A stretch of 64,000 nt of DNA. Origin: Siphlonurus alternatus (lineage: Eukaryota; Arthropoda; Insecta; Ephemeroptera; Siphlonuridae). The position numbers and the translations under genes were made by a program. Below the pieces are notes generated by a model. It did no database searches and had not been told where the DNA came from. It saw nothing but the letters and a program-made list of their open reading frames with translations. The stretch spans positions 15,349,628 through 15,413,627 of the forward strand of contig OX463783.1 in NCBI GenBank assembly GCA_949825025.1, given 5' to 3'. Shown here piece by piece: positions 35,668 to 48,602 of the stretch. The first letter of the stretch is position 1. Every line of letters begins with the position of its first letter.

Positions 35668-37576
35668 AATTACCATCAGTTTGTTGTGAATTTATTTGCT
35701 TAGGGTGCTACTGAGGGAGTCTAAGAGTTGTCAATCGATGTTAAGAGGGTGAAGGTGTCATAAAATTTATTTTGTTTATAAATGTTACATTATTTTACTG
35801 TTCATTGTTTAGAAAAAAATATTTTTATAAACCGAATCAACTTTATTTATCAGAGTATATACACCCTATTATAGTTGTTCTGTAAATTAATACTGTGGTA
35901 TAAATAATTCTTGTACTATACTGTATAATGATTGAGGTGATTTAAATTGTTATGATTGAAATAATATTAATTTTTTATACATAAAAATCAATGCTAAATA
36001 TAATATATCTAACATATTAAAGTGCAAGTAATATAGTAAATGTCAAGAGGTTAATAAATTAACCTGCAATATAAAACTTATTTGTGGGAATACATTTGCT
36101 AAAAACAGAACATTTCAAAACAGAAGGACCTGGAACTAGAAATCTTAAAGTTCCTGGAAAGTAAAATTAATAATCTTCCATTATTTGTATTGTTGTTTTT
36201 TTTAATTGAAAAAAAAAAAAAATAGGGCACAAAAATATCAACCAAAGAATATTTAATTTAACGTGATGCTTCTTTGTCTTTTGCATTAAATTTATTCAAT
36301 TCACAGGATTTATTTCATTCGTAACATATTTTATTTTACGTTTAAAATTTTATTGTTTACTTCTTAAACACGTTTATCACACGTGGCATATCGAGCAACA
36401 GGCGAGCGTCTTTTCATCTTTATATCGCTAAAACTTCATATGAAACAACAAGTAAAGTTCAGAAAAAATTAAACTTTGCCTTTTTTTATTGCAAATGGAC
36501 CACAGATTTACACCTCGGCACTGGGACACACCACCACAAACGTTATATTATGCTCTGTTTAGGTCTTATGGAGATATAATATAGTGCATGGTGCAGTTAA
36601 AAAAATATGGAATAACTGCATGAAATTCCACTATCTTAATAAATTTATGGTGTCCCGATGTTTGCAACGTACGTAAAAAACGTAATTATATTATATAATT
36701 ATACCGCAGTGATCAAATAAGTGGTGAAAATTTCATTAAAAATGAAGAAGATTCTTATTTAATGTATAATATGCTTTATAATACTTAATGGATACTTATA
36801 ATACTTCATAATTCTAACAGGAAGATCATTATTTTATGTTTGTGTTTCCTGTTTTAATGTGTTATTATTTATTAAATATGGACGTACTGTACATTGCAAC
36901 ATGTGTTTGATGAACATTATTGACTTGCTTATATTGTTATACATGCAATCGAAAGGCAATAAAAATTATTAATTATGAATACTTTGTATGCCATGTATTT
37001 CACGCTGTCTGGGGCGAATTTTAAAATTATTTCCAGTACCCAGTTTGTTCAAGCGAGAATTTAGGGTCCTCCCTCCACCTCCCCATTGAAATTTTGGAAA
37101 TAACGTGAGGGACACAGTTTTTTTTTTCTTTTCTTTTTTTCAGCTTTGACTTCAGCCAAGCTCCTTATATCGATTTGTTTTTATGAATCCGTGCCTGAAC
37201 TTGCAAAGTACGTGCTAGGTGCTTGCTTAATATTGAATTATAGTTATTAATGTTATTATATTTAGCCGCAAGTATAATGTCAGCTTTAACACTGACAATG
37301 AGTCATGGTTAGGAAGTTCTTGTATAGCATAGTTGCTATATCGTATATGCTATGAGGAATGTGCATTATATGCAAACAGAGTGTTGAGTGGGTGAATAAG
37401 GTCACCGGTCGCTTGGACACCTCGTCAGCAATTTAGCAGCTATATAAATAAACACACAGGCAATTCAGAAGAATAAACAGGGAGCTATATAGGGCTGACG
37501 CTTGCACATGCATATAGTGTTCATGAACGACCTATACCTGACCGGCTGGTCCATTGAGTATAGCCATGCAGCAGGC

Positions 37577-37650
37577 GCGGATCCAGAGTCAAATTTCAGG
37601 GGGTTGCATGGGGGGGACTGTCTCCATAAGGCCAATGTTAAAAACATGGG
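37577..37650. repeat. hAT-like MITE left-half fragment
   Basis: GGCGCGGATCCAGAGTC followed by a G run and ACTGTCTCCATAAGGCCAAT resembles the left part of the CAGGCGCGGATC family. No right end was found. Confidence 0.5.
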
Positions 37651-38300
37651 AGTGAGGAAAGTGCTGAGGAAAGTGCTGAGGAAAATACCTATATTATCCA
37701 CGTTAAATTGTTAAGTTGGAAATTTCATTTATATATAATATTATATACTATCGTGATGAAATTATTGTTTCGAGTTGGCTCAGGGAGAGAGCAGGCTGGT
37801 GTCACTAGCGACGAGTATTGTTACCTTGGAGGGTGGCTATTTTTATGAAGTGTGTCAAGCTAGAGATGTTGTTTTAAATTCCACAGCGGTAAGCCACAGG
37901 GTAGAAAGCGGGTGGCACCAACGTCACAGGTGGCGAAGGTGGGGCGCTCGAGAGCCGTCCATCGCACTCAGATATAAGGGCGCGGGACAGTACGGCTTTA
38001 ATTGTCAGTTGACTTACACGTATAGCGAGCCTTGCACTCCTCGTGTTATCAGTCATCAGTAATTGCTATTCGTTTTTGCTGGTGTTAGCCCGTGTGCGGG
38101 ACGACCCAAGATTTGCTCCTAAGTCGTGTGCCCGACCGCCGCGCTCTCTCTGTATTTGCGCCTCCACTGTTGTGTCTGCACGCTCTGCCAGCCGCCGCTC
38201 GCCTGCGCCGCCTTTCAGCTCGCGCTCTCTGAGGTACGATCAAAGCGCTTACATATAAGACCTCTGGTATGATCTATCTGCTCCCTATGGAATTTTGTTT

Positions 38301-38646
38301 TTAAAGGTATACAGGCCTCAAATTACAAATTAGACAGACATTAAGTGTAGCTCAAGTTTATAATCAACATTCGTATTATTTTTACCTGCGCGTGGTGCGT
38401 CTGTGCGAAGTCGCGCTGTAAAGAAAGTCCTTGCTGACGTCACAACTCACAGCTAGCACTGATTAGTATTGAGTTGTGACGTCATCAAGGACTTCGTGAC
38501 GTCATCAAGGACTAAATTTCTTACTTTGAACTGCGACTTCGCACGGATGCATCACGCGTGGAAAAAAATGATACGAATGTTGATTATATACTCTAAACCC
38601 ACTTGGTGACTGTCTAATTTGTAATTTGAGGCCTGTATGCCTTTAA
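38301..38646. mobile_element. Palindromic TTAA-flanked MITE, family 3, copy 2
   Basis: It matches the copy at 20894-21241 along its whole length, including the TGACGTCA sites and a directly repeated GTGACGTCATCAAGGACT. It lies in gene B intron 1. Confidence 0.87.
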
Positions 38647-39249
38647 ATATGGCTTTCGATATTATAAATTCTTTTTGTATGTTGTTTTCCATTAACTGAA
38701 AATTGTATAAATAATCGCGTGTTATATGATATGATATATGATTAATTTTTATTAACATCAAATAAAATCTTTTTATAGCAAATTTAACACCTTTGTTAGA
38801 TTCCAGCAGTTTACTTCTGTCCTTTTCCCACGACAATACGCCTTTGCTATGCATCATCTTTAGCGTATACTTATATACAGTGATACATTCAGGGTGAGCA
38901 AGTCTCAAATCACGTTAATTTTTCGTATAATAATACTTGAACAAAGAGGTATTAATAACATTAATTTATATAAAAATTAAAATAAATGCATCATACTTTT
39001 ATGACATTCATATAAATTTAATTAATACAGAAGACTGGAAATGAATGACTTAATCATCATTTTATAAAAATGAAAACTGAAGAATTATTTTACTTCAATG
39101 CAAAAGAATAATTAATTAAAAAAAAATAGGGAAATCATAAACTTAGTTGATTATACAATATAATATAATAATTTGTAGCCCTAACTTTGGGGGAGAGGAT
39201 TTGTAATAGTAATTTGTTTGTATTACTATTTTTTTTTTTTTTTTCTTTT

Positions 39250-39628
39250 ACAAGGATACACCCCTAAGAGCTTACAGCTCGCGGCGGGGTACTGGGTAGG
39301 GATAAGGTAGGGAACGGATAGTGGCCACGGCCTGCATGCTTACGCGTCCCAGCATTCGCTGAGGTGAGACTGAGGGAACCGTGGAAAACCTCAGTCAGGA
39401 CGGACACCTCTACTTTTTCTCAATGGACCAAAGCAATGTCCTAAGCCTGTGGGGAACCACACACAAGTGCATCACTGCACTGGGTGGAAAGCGAGATGAA
39501 TTTACCCCAGGGAGGGAGCAGCGTATTTTTTACTTGAAACGGTCACCCATCCAAGTACTAACCACGCTCGACGTAGCCTGACTTCGGTGATCTAACGAGA
39601 ATCGGTCAATGCACTGCGCCACGCTCGT
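39250..39628 (-). mobile_element. 5S rRNA-derived SINE (SINE-B, SINE3 type), full length
   Basis: On the minus strand the first 65 bases or so read like 5S rRNA: TCTCGTTAGATCACCGAAGT, then GTTAGTACTTGGATGGGTGA. These include the internal pol III control region. A body with TGACTGAGGTTTTCCACGG and a tail with GAGCTGTAAGCTCTTAGG follow. Further copies lie at 25613-25930, 61758-62136 and, diverged, 32828-33075. Confidence 0.88.
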
Positions 39629-40822
39629 TTTCTTATTATCCTATTATGATTATCCACTTCTAACATTAATATAATAGTCGGCTTACTCTAACTATATAAT
39701 ATTATTAGCTCTGTCAGGAGGCTCAGTAGTATGATATTCAATCATACAAACATGTAGTTATTCTATGGTTATTTATTCATTACTTCATCATTGTTGACAT
39801 TAAACTTATATCATCGAGACAATAATTAAGACGCTGCCGTTCGTGGCAGTGCGAAGTGTAGTGGTCAACGGTGTGTGAAGAAGTGATGCGTGATTCCGCG
39901 CATCCGCGGCTTAGGCTTTTATACCGGCGCATCTTATTGATTATAACTAATTGGGCGTTGGCTTGCAGGTGTCATTGTTTGGGTGCATCGCCTAGGCAAC
40001 TAGACATATGGATTTAATTACTAGACTTAGTGTCTAGGTCAGTCATCAAGGTTAGCATTTAGACTGCGCGCAAATCTTATTCAATGGATCAATACATTGT
40101 ATATTATAATAAAAATATAGAAATATTGTAAGCTAATTAATTGCGGCTACAGATTCTATATATATCTATGGAATAATATACCAATACTATGCTGTAACAC
40201 TCAATATCAGGGTATATTCTGGACACGCTTCGTGCGCTTGGTTACAATGGCGGCGGAGACATCCCTCGTCCCTTAATTATATTCGCGCATTAGCGTCCTG
40301 GAAAGGAAATTCTAGAACGCTATGATTCGCTGATAAAATGTAACAAATTTTACAAATTTTATTTATGAATTTTTGAAATCACTAACATTATTTGGAATTG
40401 ATGAAGTATAATTTTTAATATTTTTATAAATAAAGAGCAACGATTTCTTCATGCATAAATAAGTATCACAATTTTAAACTATTTATATAAATACATATAG
40501 AAAGGTTGTGAAATCGTGCATTTAAAAGGTCATATATATTTACTTGTCCCCTAAACAACATGACCTCAATGTCATTGAAATGACCTTTGACAATCCACCC
40601 TTTGATTGTTTGACAGACCTTTGGGCCATTGAGGGAGGCTCAAATACTCTGCGGTTGCAATATAAGCGCGCATTTCAATTGAGGAAGGGCAGTAACGCGA
40701 TAAATCTCTCGATAGTCGTGTATCTTTTTTATAGCTCCCTTTAATAGCTCTACTTATAGTACTTATAAATGTTGTTAGTGAACCGTTAAAGTGTCAGCAC
40801 CATAAAGAAATGTGTGCGTAAT

Positions 40823-40881
40823 GTAAGTATGTTTTTATAAATATTTATCTAGTAGATAAATATTTATAAAAACATACTTAC
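40823..40881. repeat. Perfect 28-bp palindrome with 3-base loop
   Basis: GTAAGTATGTTTTTATAAAT and the following ATTTATCT are mirrored exactly after AGT. The structure would form a strong hairpin. It lies in gene B intron 1 with no flanking duplication seen. Confidence 0.85.
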
Positions 40882-41363
40882 CAATCTACTCTCATACAAA
40901 GAGCCATATTAGCTATGGACATGTTATACGTGTTATAATAAAATTATAACAATAATTTAATTAAAATTTTCGATGCAAAAACATTTAATTTATTATAGTT
41001 AAGCAAAATAATTTTAAATTCTCTCTGATCGAGCTTCAAGCTATTTTAGGTCTAAAAGCTTAATTTAATTTTTGTAAACTATAATATATAAACTGTTATA
41101 TATATATTGACTAAAATGAATATACAGTATATAAAAAAATATAATTATATTTAATTATATACTAATATTAATGCATACTTGTCAGTCATGAATTTAATTC
41201 TTCATTCAAGTTTATTTGATATTATATATATAATTCATAAATTAAGAGAATTAAATTAAAGAGAGAGAGAGCAGCATCAGCAGCAGCAAAAAAATACGTA
41301 GCGTAATTATTATTTAATTATTTATGACTTGTTATACAGAATTGCCCTTCGTTCTTAATGTTT

Positions 41364-41394
<31 letters not shown>

Positions 41395-41461
41395 GGTGAA
41401 TTAAAATTCTTATTTTTATATACCTTATATAAAAAAAAATAAGGTTTACTAGGTTTAGGTT

Positions 41462-41527
41462 TGCTAAGGTTTACATGTTAATCAAAGGGCATTACGTCGA
41501 TCAGCTGTTCGGCGTTATCTCTACCTT
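41462..41527. repeat. One-arm fragment of the 42354-42752 MITE
   Basis: TTGCTAAGGTTTACATGTTA, then GGGCATTACGTCGATCAGCT up to TCTCTACCTTA, matches the right arm of the element at 42354-42752 almost exactly. The left arm is absent. Confidence 0.8.
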
Positions 41528-42353
41528 ATTTTTTTTTTCTGCCACCGGCGGCCTGGTATAGGCACAACGCTTCAGCGCCATCCATTTTCAGGGCTAGTTG
41601 CTTCTATAATATAACGAACGAGAAATTCACATGCGCAATCCCGCTTCTTCCAATTCTTCCATCTTATAGTCGTAGCCAGAGAGCTTTAATTTCATTTTTA
41701 ATTCTCTATAGAAGATCTCTACTATAGCTGCTAAAAAAAGTTTTATGACAATTTCCACGAGGAGGCCTGTTTCTCGATCAGTATACAGCAAGCACAGAAG
41801 TTTTTTCCATGTCTGTTTTAAGCAGCTTTCAGATAAAACTCTTTAATTAATACTCGTACGTCATGATCTTGGCTCGTTAGCTGTGAAATTCACGATATTA
41901 AAATACATAATTATTAATTATTATCTATCGCTTGCAACTGGCCACTGTATAAAGAGTGTTAAAAAAACTTCCTCTCTTTAAATACAATGCAGTCCATTGA
42001 ATATATTATCAAATATTACCACCGCCCACTTCGCTCCTATAAAACCGCTTGAGAAATAATATATAGCGCGAGAGATAAGCCGCCCACACAACGCCGAGGG
42101 CTGGACCTTTAACAGCTAGATCGTGCGGTCAGTGACAAAACAATTATATTTTTTTAGAACAATGTAAACTGTATGTCACGCTAACCACGATGAGACAAGA
42201 GACGTGAAACTGAAAATACGCTAGCTTGAGACTGTGAATGAAGCTCGTTCTGTGTGATATATCGATCGCATGACTCATCGCTTAATAGGCCTCACTTGCA
42301 TTTTCTTCTGTATCTGTATACAGTCTGAAAGTACAATAGTGGATCCAGCTCAT

Positions 42354-42752
42354 AAGGTAGAGATAACGCCGAACAGCTGATCGACGTAATGCCCTTTGAT
42401 TAACATATGTAAACCTTGGCAAATTGACAAAAATTCTGAAATTTTTTTGAGAGGCAGATATTAGTGCCTAAAAGCCATAGAAAAAATTTCAAAACGATTT
42501 AACGAGCTGATTTTTTTAAATTATTTTTTTAGTTTGGCTCTCCATGGGAAAGCCCTATATATGCTGCATGAAAATTAAAAAAATTAATTAAAAAAAATCG
42601 GCTCGTTAAATGTTTTTGAAACTTTTGCTATGGCTTTTAGGCACTAATATCTGCCTCTCAAAAAAATTTCAGAATTTTTGTCAATTTGCTAAGGTTTACA
42701 TGTTAATCAAAGGGCATTACGTCGATCAGCTGTTCGGCGTTATCTCTACCTT
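42354..42752. mobile_element. Palindromic MITE with family 2-like ends, different interior
   Basis: The ends AAGGTAGAGATAACGCC resemble family 2, but the interior (GAACAGCTGATCGACGTAAT, then GGCAGATATTAGTGCCTAAA) is distinct. It is a full-length inverted repeat centred near 42555. A one-arm fragment lies at 41462-41527. Confidence 0.83.
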
Positions 42753-43689
42753 TTTTTTTTTTTTTTTTTTTTTTTTACGTACGCATCAGTTGCATCAGTC
42801 TCTGGATGAGTGCGTCAGTAAAAAATAAATTCTTTATTTAATTTTAACTTGTAACATTTTGTATAAACACATGATGATATATTTTTTTATAAACTTGAGT
42901 TTTAATTTTTTGCATAGATTTTTTGCATATTGAGCTTACATAAAAACTCGTCAGCTACTTCTCGAGCGAACTGAAATCTATTTTTATTTCACCTAAGTTA
43001 ATTAAGTTATTATATAAAATTATTAGTATGGGATGCACATGTTATATTAACTAACTTTTTCAACCTGACGTCTGTGGGAAAATACTCCTCCCACTTTCCT
43101 CTTCCCTTATTGGCGCTCACTATAGTGAAACTGGATCGATGCCAGGCAGGCACTACCACAATACAGTATGTGTTGTAACGTTGCGGTACCTCGTGTATAA
43201 TACTGACCTATCTCAATTCAATGTAGAACTTTATAGCGCTATTATGTCTCATACTATAAAATATAGTTATGTATAGATATTGCTGGATCATTAACGGTAA
43301 CCGGATCTGGAGGAAAAATCTTATAGTGGAGTCATCATTTTGTTGCGATAAGACATGCAATTTTAGGACAATTAACTTTAGGTGAAGTGGTATTATTTGA
43401 AGACCGGCCCCCTTGGTCCGCATTTGGACAGACCCAATGAAGGGGACAGTCAATGATCAATTTATGCCAGTTTATTAATTTTGTACGCGGGTCTCGAGAG
43501 GGGGGAGTCAGTCTGCATTTTGCTGATCAAACTATTATCTAATTATTAGGCTAGTCCTTCAGTGTCTATATCTATAAAATGCAACAATTTAATATGGTAT
43601 TTTTGTAATTCCCGCACGTACTATATTGTATTTGATTTCGCAGTTGCAAAATAGTCTTTGCATTCACCGGCTTACGTACTCAAGTAAAA

Positions 43690-43960
43690 AATTATATGGT
43701 AAATGTATGGGAAAAAATATGGTTTTTGTATGGTTTATCCCATACAATAACCATACTTTTTCCCATACATATCCCATACAATATATGGTCTAAAATCTGG
43801 GAAAAATGACCGAAAATACGATATTTTTGACCATATTTTTCAACACCATGGTATGGTCAAAATATGGTCAAGAATTAAGCTGGGTATGACTATACCAGTT
43901 TTCGACCTCCACCCCCACCCCATATTTTGCCACCACCATTGTATGGTCAAAGTATGGGGT
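43690..43960. repeat. Cluster of inverted TATGG/CCATA motifs
   Basis: The segment repeats GGGAAAAA-TATGG, CCCATACA, TATGGTCAAAATATGGTC and the inverse forms many times within 270 bases. It may be a foldback-type element or a locally expanded motif. No ends or duplication were identified. Confidence 0.5.
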
Positions 43961-44241
43961 ATTTAAATGCAATTTAATTCAATAAACTATATATACTGCA
44001 TGCACGCGCCTTTCATGCGTCCGCTATTAAGACGTTTATCAGTTATCATCAGACCTCTTAATTAATAATTAATTAATGCCTTACCAAATGGATACGCTGA
44101 ACTTTTTCAATTTATTTTTAGTGCATCACATTATTTTGTATTATTTTTGAGTTATGCATGATGTTTTATATATAATATAGTATATATTTTAAAAATTCCT
44201 AATATTATCAAAATGTATTATAGCAGCAAAAAATATATTTA

Positions 44242-44477
44242 TTAGGTCCAAAGCTGTACAATAATTTTCCTGATACCTTAAAACAACTACCTAGTAATCA
44301 ACAGTTTCGGTCAAAACTGATTGAATTCTTACTGCAAAACAATTTTAATGCCATAACAAGAAAAAGAACAGCTATAAATAATGTTAATGCTTTCCTTGTA
44401 ATAGATTAATTTAATTATATATAGTAATGTTATAATAAAGAATATAGTTTTCAGATTGTTTCTCAATTAATAATAAT

Positions 44478-44548
<71 letters not shown>

Positions 44549-44758
44549 ATATAAAATTTTATTTCTCAGGTATTGTGGACTGACTAGATAATACTATAAT
44601 ACGTATGATTGTAATTATAATAATATAAAACTGATGAGAATATGTTTTAATTTTTATGTTTCTTTTACAGGTATATTAATATTGCAATACTAAAATTTTG
44701 TAAAAACACAATGTACCTAACGGTTCTTATGTGTAATAAAATAAATACAAATACAAAT
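44242..44758 (+). mobile_element. LINE 3'-end remnant (RT C-terminus and tail)
   Basis: 44242-44409 encodes LGPKLYNNFPDTLKQLPSNQ and QFRSKLIEFLLQNNFN, then stops. This is the C-terminal signature of LINE reverse transcriptases (LYN-x-LP, F-K-x-x-L). The 3' part includes an (AT)n run and ends in ATACAA repeats near 44740-44758. It faces the larger LINE at 45148-46571 and is a different copy or family. Confidence 0.65.
44482..44545. repeat. (TA)n microsatellite in LINE remnant
   Basis: About 30 TA units in the 3' part of the LINE scrap at 44242-44758. Confidence 0.95.
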
Positions 44759-45147
44759 TCTGGTATCTGCATGTGTACGTGTAGTATAATTCCTCGCATA
44801 AAATATATTGATCTATGCCTTTAGACCTTTATCCTATTATATTATAGCTTCCACGCCTAGATACAGGACCTTCTCTATTGCTGTATTATAATGAGCATTA
44901 TTTATCTCGACCGACCGGATATAATTTGCATGAAAATGGTTCAAAAGAGCCCTCTAGCATAGTTTAGGGAAACCCCACAATTTTGGTTTTTCAGCGGGGA
45001 TTACCTGAGACTAGCGGGAATCTTAGACCGGCGGAATTTCCAGCGGCCAGGTAGAAAAATCACACCTCCCACACAACCAAACCGCAGCCCTTCCTTCTCC
45101 TACCTTTTCATCCCCCTCATACACCTTGCAGAGAGGCGCGCACAGTC

Positions 45148-46571
45148 ATTCAAAATTCAAAATTCAAAATTTTTTTATTAATCCATTCTCTCCTACAATC
45201 AAAACATCACAGTAGACTTTTGTTGAGGTTAATAGGACACGTCACAATTAACAATAGTTATTCAAGTTAACATGCAGAAATAAAATCATGGTCCATATAG
45301 CTTTTGACGCTATAGAAACACTTATCCAATAACAATTTTTTAACACTCAAATGAAAATTATTGAGGTTGTCTATACACTTTATGTCACTTGGTAGCTTAT
45401 TATAGAGACTTAAACATTTCAGAAATGGCCCATGTTTATACATGTCCAGTCTACACCAAATTGGGGTTATCACCTTATTAACCTTCCTTGTATTATATTG
45501 ATGATTCACTTCATGTTGTCTAAACTGCGACATATTTTTTTTTACATAGAATACACACTCACTAATAAAGATACATGGGAGAGATAAAATTGCATGTTTT
45601 TTAAACAGAGGTACACATGATGCTCTTTTCTTAGCAAAACACATTAGTCTAATCACTTTTTTTTGTAATGTAAATAATCTATGAAAATCCACAGAATCCC
45701 CCCAGCATATGATACCATATTTAATAATTGAGAAAAAATTTGCGTAATAAAGAACCTTTAAGCAATCAAGTTCCATATCGTGTCTTAATTCACCGATTGC
45801 AAAAATCACAGATGCCAATTTATTACAAATATAATCTATATGATTAACCCATCGCAAATTGTTATCAATATATATTCCCAAGAATTTTGTTTGTTCACTT
45901 AATGAAATGGTTTGCATATCTACTGAAATGGATTCTATGGTTGAATTTTTATTTTTTATATTTTGAAATTGCAATATTTCAGTTTTTTTAACATTTAGTA
46001 CTAGTCCAATATTATTCAAATATTCTTTAACTTTAATAAATGTATTTATAATATTTTCAGAGAGTTGTACATTATTGTTCCCCGTAATTTTCATATTTGA
46101 GTCGTCCGCATATTGAACAAAAAGAGTATCATCTACTTCTATTAAGGGTAGCTCATTAATATATAATAAGAAGAGTACGGGAGAAATGCAACTCCCCTGC
46201 GGTAAACCGAATTTAAGGGTAGTTTGTTGTGAATAGTACTTAGAGCTAGTTGCAGATGTTATTTCAACTCTTTGTGTTCTATTATTTAGGAACGACATAA
46301 TCCAGTCTAAACAATTTCCTCTAATTCCATACATATTTAATTTATTACACAAAATTTTATGATCCACCATATCGAAAGCCTTCGATAAGTCTAGAAACAC
46401 TCCAGCAGTTTTTTGTTTATTATCAATGCTATCAATGATACTGTCTATTAAATGAAACATTGCAGTCTCTGTAGATTTTTTTTTACGGAAGCCGTGTTGA
46501 GATGGGGATATTATCTCCTGTCTCTCCAAAAAAACCAATAGTTTACTTAAAAAAGCCTGTTCAAATATTGG
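45148..46571 (-). mobile_element. 5'-truncated non-LTR retrotransposon (CR1/Jockey-like LINE)
   Basis: The element lies in gene B intron 1, opposite to the gene. It holds the C-terminal two thirds of a LINE reverse transcriptase. On the minus strand its 3' end carries copies of a 7-bp TTTGAAT unit (45148-45170). A microsatellite-type tail rather than poly(A) is common among CR1/I-like LINEs. The open frame stops at TGA 46572-46574, so the endonuclease and 5' part are missing. Target-site duplications were not seen. Confidence 0.88.
45267..46571 (-). CDS. LINE reverse transcriptase fragment
   Basis: The frame is open from 46571 down to the stop at 45267. From the N-terminus it reads FEQAFLSKLLVFLERQEIIS, PSQHGFRKKKST, then AGVFLDLSKAFDMVDH (palm A motif with its Asp), FGLPQGSCISPVLFLLYINE (motif B) and LFVQYADDSNM (YADD catalytic motif C). 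A thumb region and a C-terminal LYNKLPSDIK stretch, typical of LINEs, follow. The catalytic residues are intact and there are no internal stops, so insertion is probably recent. The protein copies RNA by target-primed reverse transcription; this copy lacks its endonuclease. Confidence 0.92.
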   Translation of the reverse strand, partial: PIFEQAFLSKLLVFLERQEIISPSQHGFRKKKSTETAMFHLIDSIIDSIDNKQKTAGVFLDLSKAFDMVDHKILCNKLNMYGIRGNCLDWIMSFLNNRTQRVEITSATSSKYYSQQTTLKFGLPQGSCISPVLFLLYINELPLIEVDDTLFVQYADDSNMKITGNNNVQLSENIINTFIKVKEYLNNIGLVLNVKKTEILQFQNIKNKNSTIESISVDMQTISLSEQTKFLGIYIDNNLRWVNHIDYICNKLASVIFAIGELRHDMELDCLKVLYYANFFSIIKYGIICWGDSVDFHRLFTLQKKVIRLMCFAKKRASCVPLFKKHAILSLPCIFISECVFYVKKNMSQFRQHEVNHQYNTRKVNKVITPIWCRLDMYKHGPFLKCLSLYNKLPSDIKCIDNLNNFHLSVKKLLLDKCFYSVKSYMDHDFISAC

Positions 46572-47188
46572 TCATGCCATTGGTGGCATGACGTCACTTG
46601 CCACTCAATGCCACCAAATTACGTGAATAATCTATACCCGCTTATATTATACTACTTATACTGTACGTACTCTGTACAACAATGGAGAAGTTCCTGCTAG
46701 ATAATAATCGCTGTAGCCACGCACCTTTTGTGTATATATACAGTATATACATAGGCTAGACGTTTGGTAGACGCGCGTCTTCACGCAGTATATCGACCGT
46801 TTTCGATTCATGCAGCACAGAGCCGCAATCTATTTACAGTATAGTGTTATCAGATTATAGCAAGACATCCATTCTTTTCGATGGTAAATCTTTGATGTAT
46901 AATAATTATATAATAAAATTCAATTACCAAATTATATATATTGTAACCTAAAGTTATAGTGGCACCGTGGCAGCTAGTGCCGAGCTCGCTAGGAAAACAT
47001 CTGTATAATTCATTTAGCTGTGCAATACATCAATAAATTCAATTCAATTTAGCTGAGCAACCCTTAGTATAGCCAGAACAGTAATTGTCTTGATGATAAT
47101 CGGTATCAACGCTAGTATCCAGCATATAAAGGTACGCCCAGAAGAGTATAAGAGCTAGGGGATTCTCTCTCTTCTCTCGACACCGAGC

Positions 47189-47349
47189 CAGGCGCGGATC
47201 TAAGGGGGGGGGGGGCAATGGTCCCCCAAAGTACATTGAAGGTATTAACACCCCCCACCCGTCGCCCCCCTTCCACCCCAAAATTTAACATTGCGGGATA
47301 GCCCCCCCCCCCCCCCCCCCCCCAGAGCCGCGGGCTAGATTCGCCCCTG
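47189..47349. mobile_element. hAT-like MITE (CAGGCGCGGATC family) with 8-bp TSD
   Basis: The ends CAGGCGCGGATC and GATTCGCCCCTG are flanked by CACCGAGC at 47181-47188 and 47350-47357. The interior has long G and C runs and AAATTTAACATTGCGGGATA, shared with the other family members. Confidence 0.85.
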
Positions 47350-48602
47350 CACCGAGCGGACTTCATCTCTCGTCGTCGTCGATGCAACTTCATGTAACTC
47401 CAAAGCATGGAAGAAGTCTTATTTCTTTCATGCTCCATTGCAAAGTCTACAAGACTTGCCTCGGAGAGAGAGACGATTATATATATGATATTGTAATAAA
47501 CTATTTGAACGTGTGAATAAATAATTATATCTATACAGTATCTACACTACATCTTTTGTATTGTTCCAAATCATACCTATATATATAGGCCACCCTTGAC
47601 ATACTGAATATAATATATAGCCTAATATAATAGTTGACAGTTCACAGGAAGTGGACTGTTACAATATTCAATTTAATAACTCTTAATTGGAATAGGTTTT
47701 ATTTCAAATTCTTTATATTATTTATATATACATAGGATTCAAAGCAAGTCTATCATATTTTCGTATCATTCTCTAGCTGGGATAGGCAGCCAGCATTGCA
47801 AACAATAACTAAAGAACCTTTTGATTCTTTGTAATATAACGTTTAAAAAATTCTCTTGCAATCTCTGGCGCATTATATAGGGCTGATTTCTGTTTATGTT
47901 TACGTGAGGCGGGAGAGGGGTTTCCCTATAATAATACATTGCGAAGGGGGCGCAGGAGGGAGGGAAAAGAGAAGGCATCAGGCCAGATTATACAGTGAGC
48001 ATAGGCAAAATGACAAAAAAAAAATTATAAAAAATACTTTTAACAGTTTTTTGGCGGTGAGATTTTTTTTATGAGTTCTATCGTGTTAACAGTTCTACTG
48101 TTAAAGTACTATTAAAGTATTTAAACTTGATTTATTTTATTAAGTTAAGTAAAAAATTATTGCACACTTTGTTTATATGCTAGTCCGTGCATTCTGGCCC
48201 TCCTCGCATGACGTCAGCGCAATCCCCTCTATAGGGCTGTCTCACACATGATCGCATGATTTCGTATAAGCGTTAAAGCATATAATATGATTTAAAAATT
48301 AAGATCATCTGTGATCAGGTGTAGCCGCGCACACAACTTCATATCGTATACTTCCGTATGATAAGAAATTTAGAAACAGTTCTAAATAAAAAACGTATAC
48401 GATCGCATGCGGTACGATCGCAGAAATATGAGGCTGTGTGCGACCTGCCTTTATGATGTAATTAAATTATATCAAAATGAAATCTGCATACATAATATGT
48501 ATATATACCGTATTTATGATAAATCAAAGGAATTAACATCTTATAGCCTACCTATATACGTAAAAAATAAAATCCTCTAATTGCGTGCAGCACTTGTTAC
48601 AG

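Noticed and set aside
37775..38062. 95-codon open frame in a GC-rich patch
   Set aside because: It lacks recognisable domain, splice signals or homology with neighbouring exons; GC-rich DNA yields open frames by chance.
39566..39628. 5S rRNA gene
   Set aside because: Only part of the 5S sequence is present. It is fused to a SINE body with tail, and similar fused copies occur elsewhere in the window.
48235..48445. MITE with ACGATCGCA-type inverted motifs
   Set aside because: Pairing between the suspected ends is weak and no target duplication was seen.
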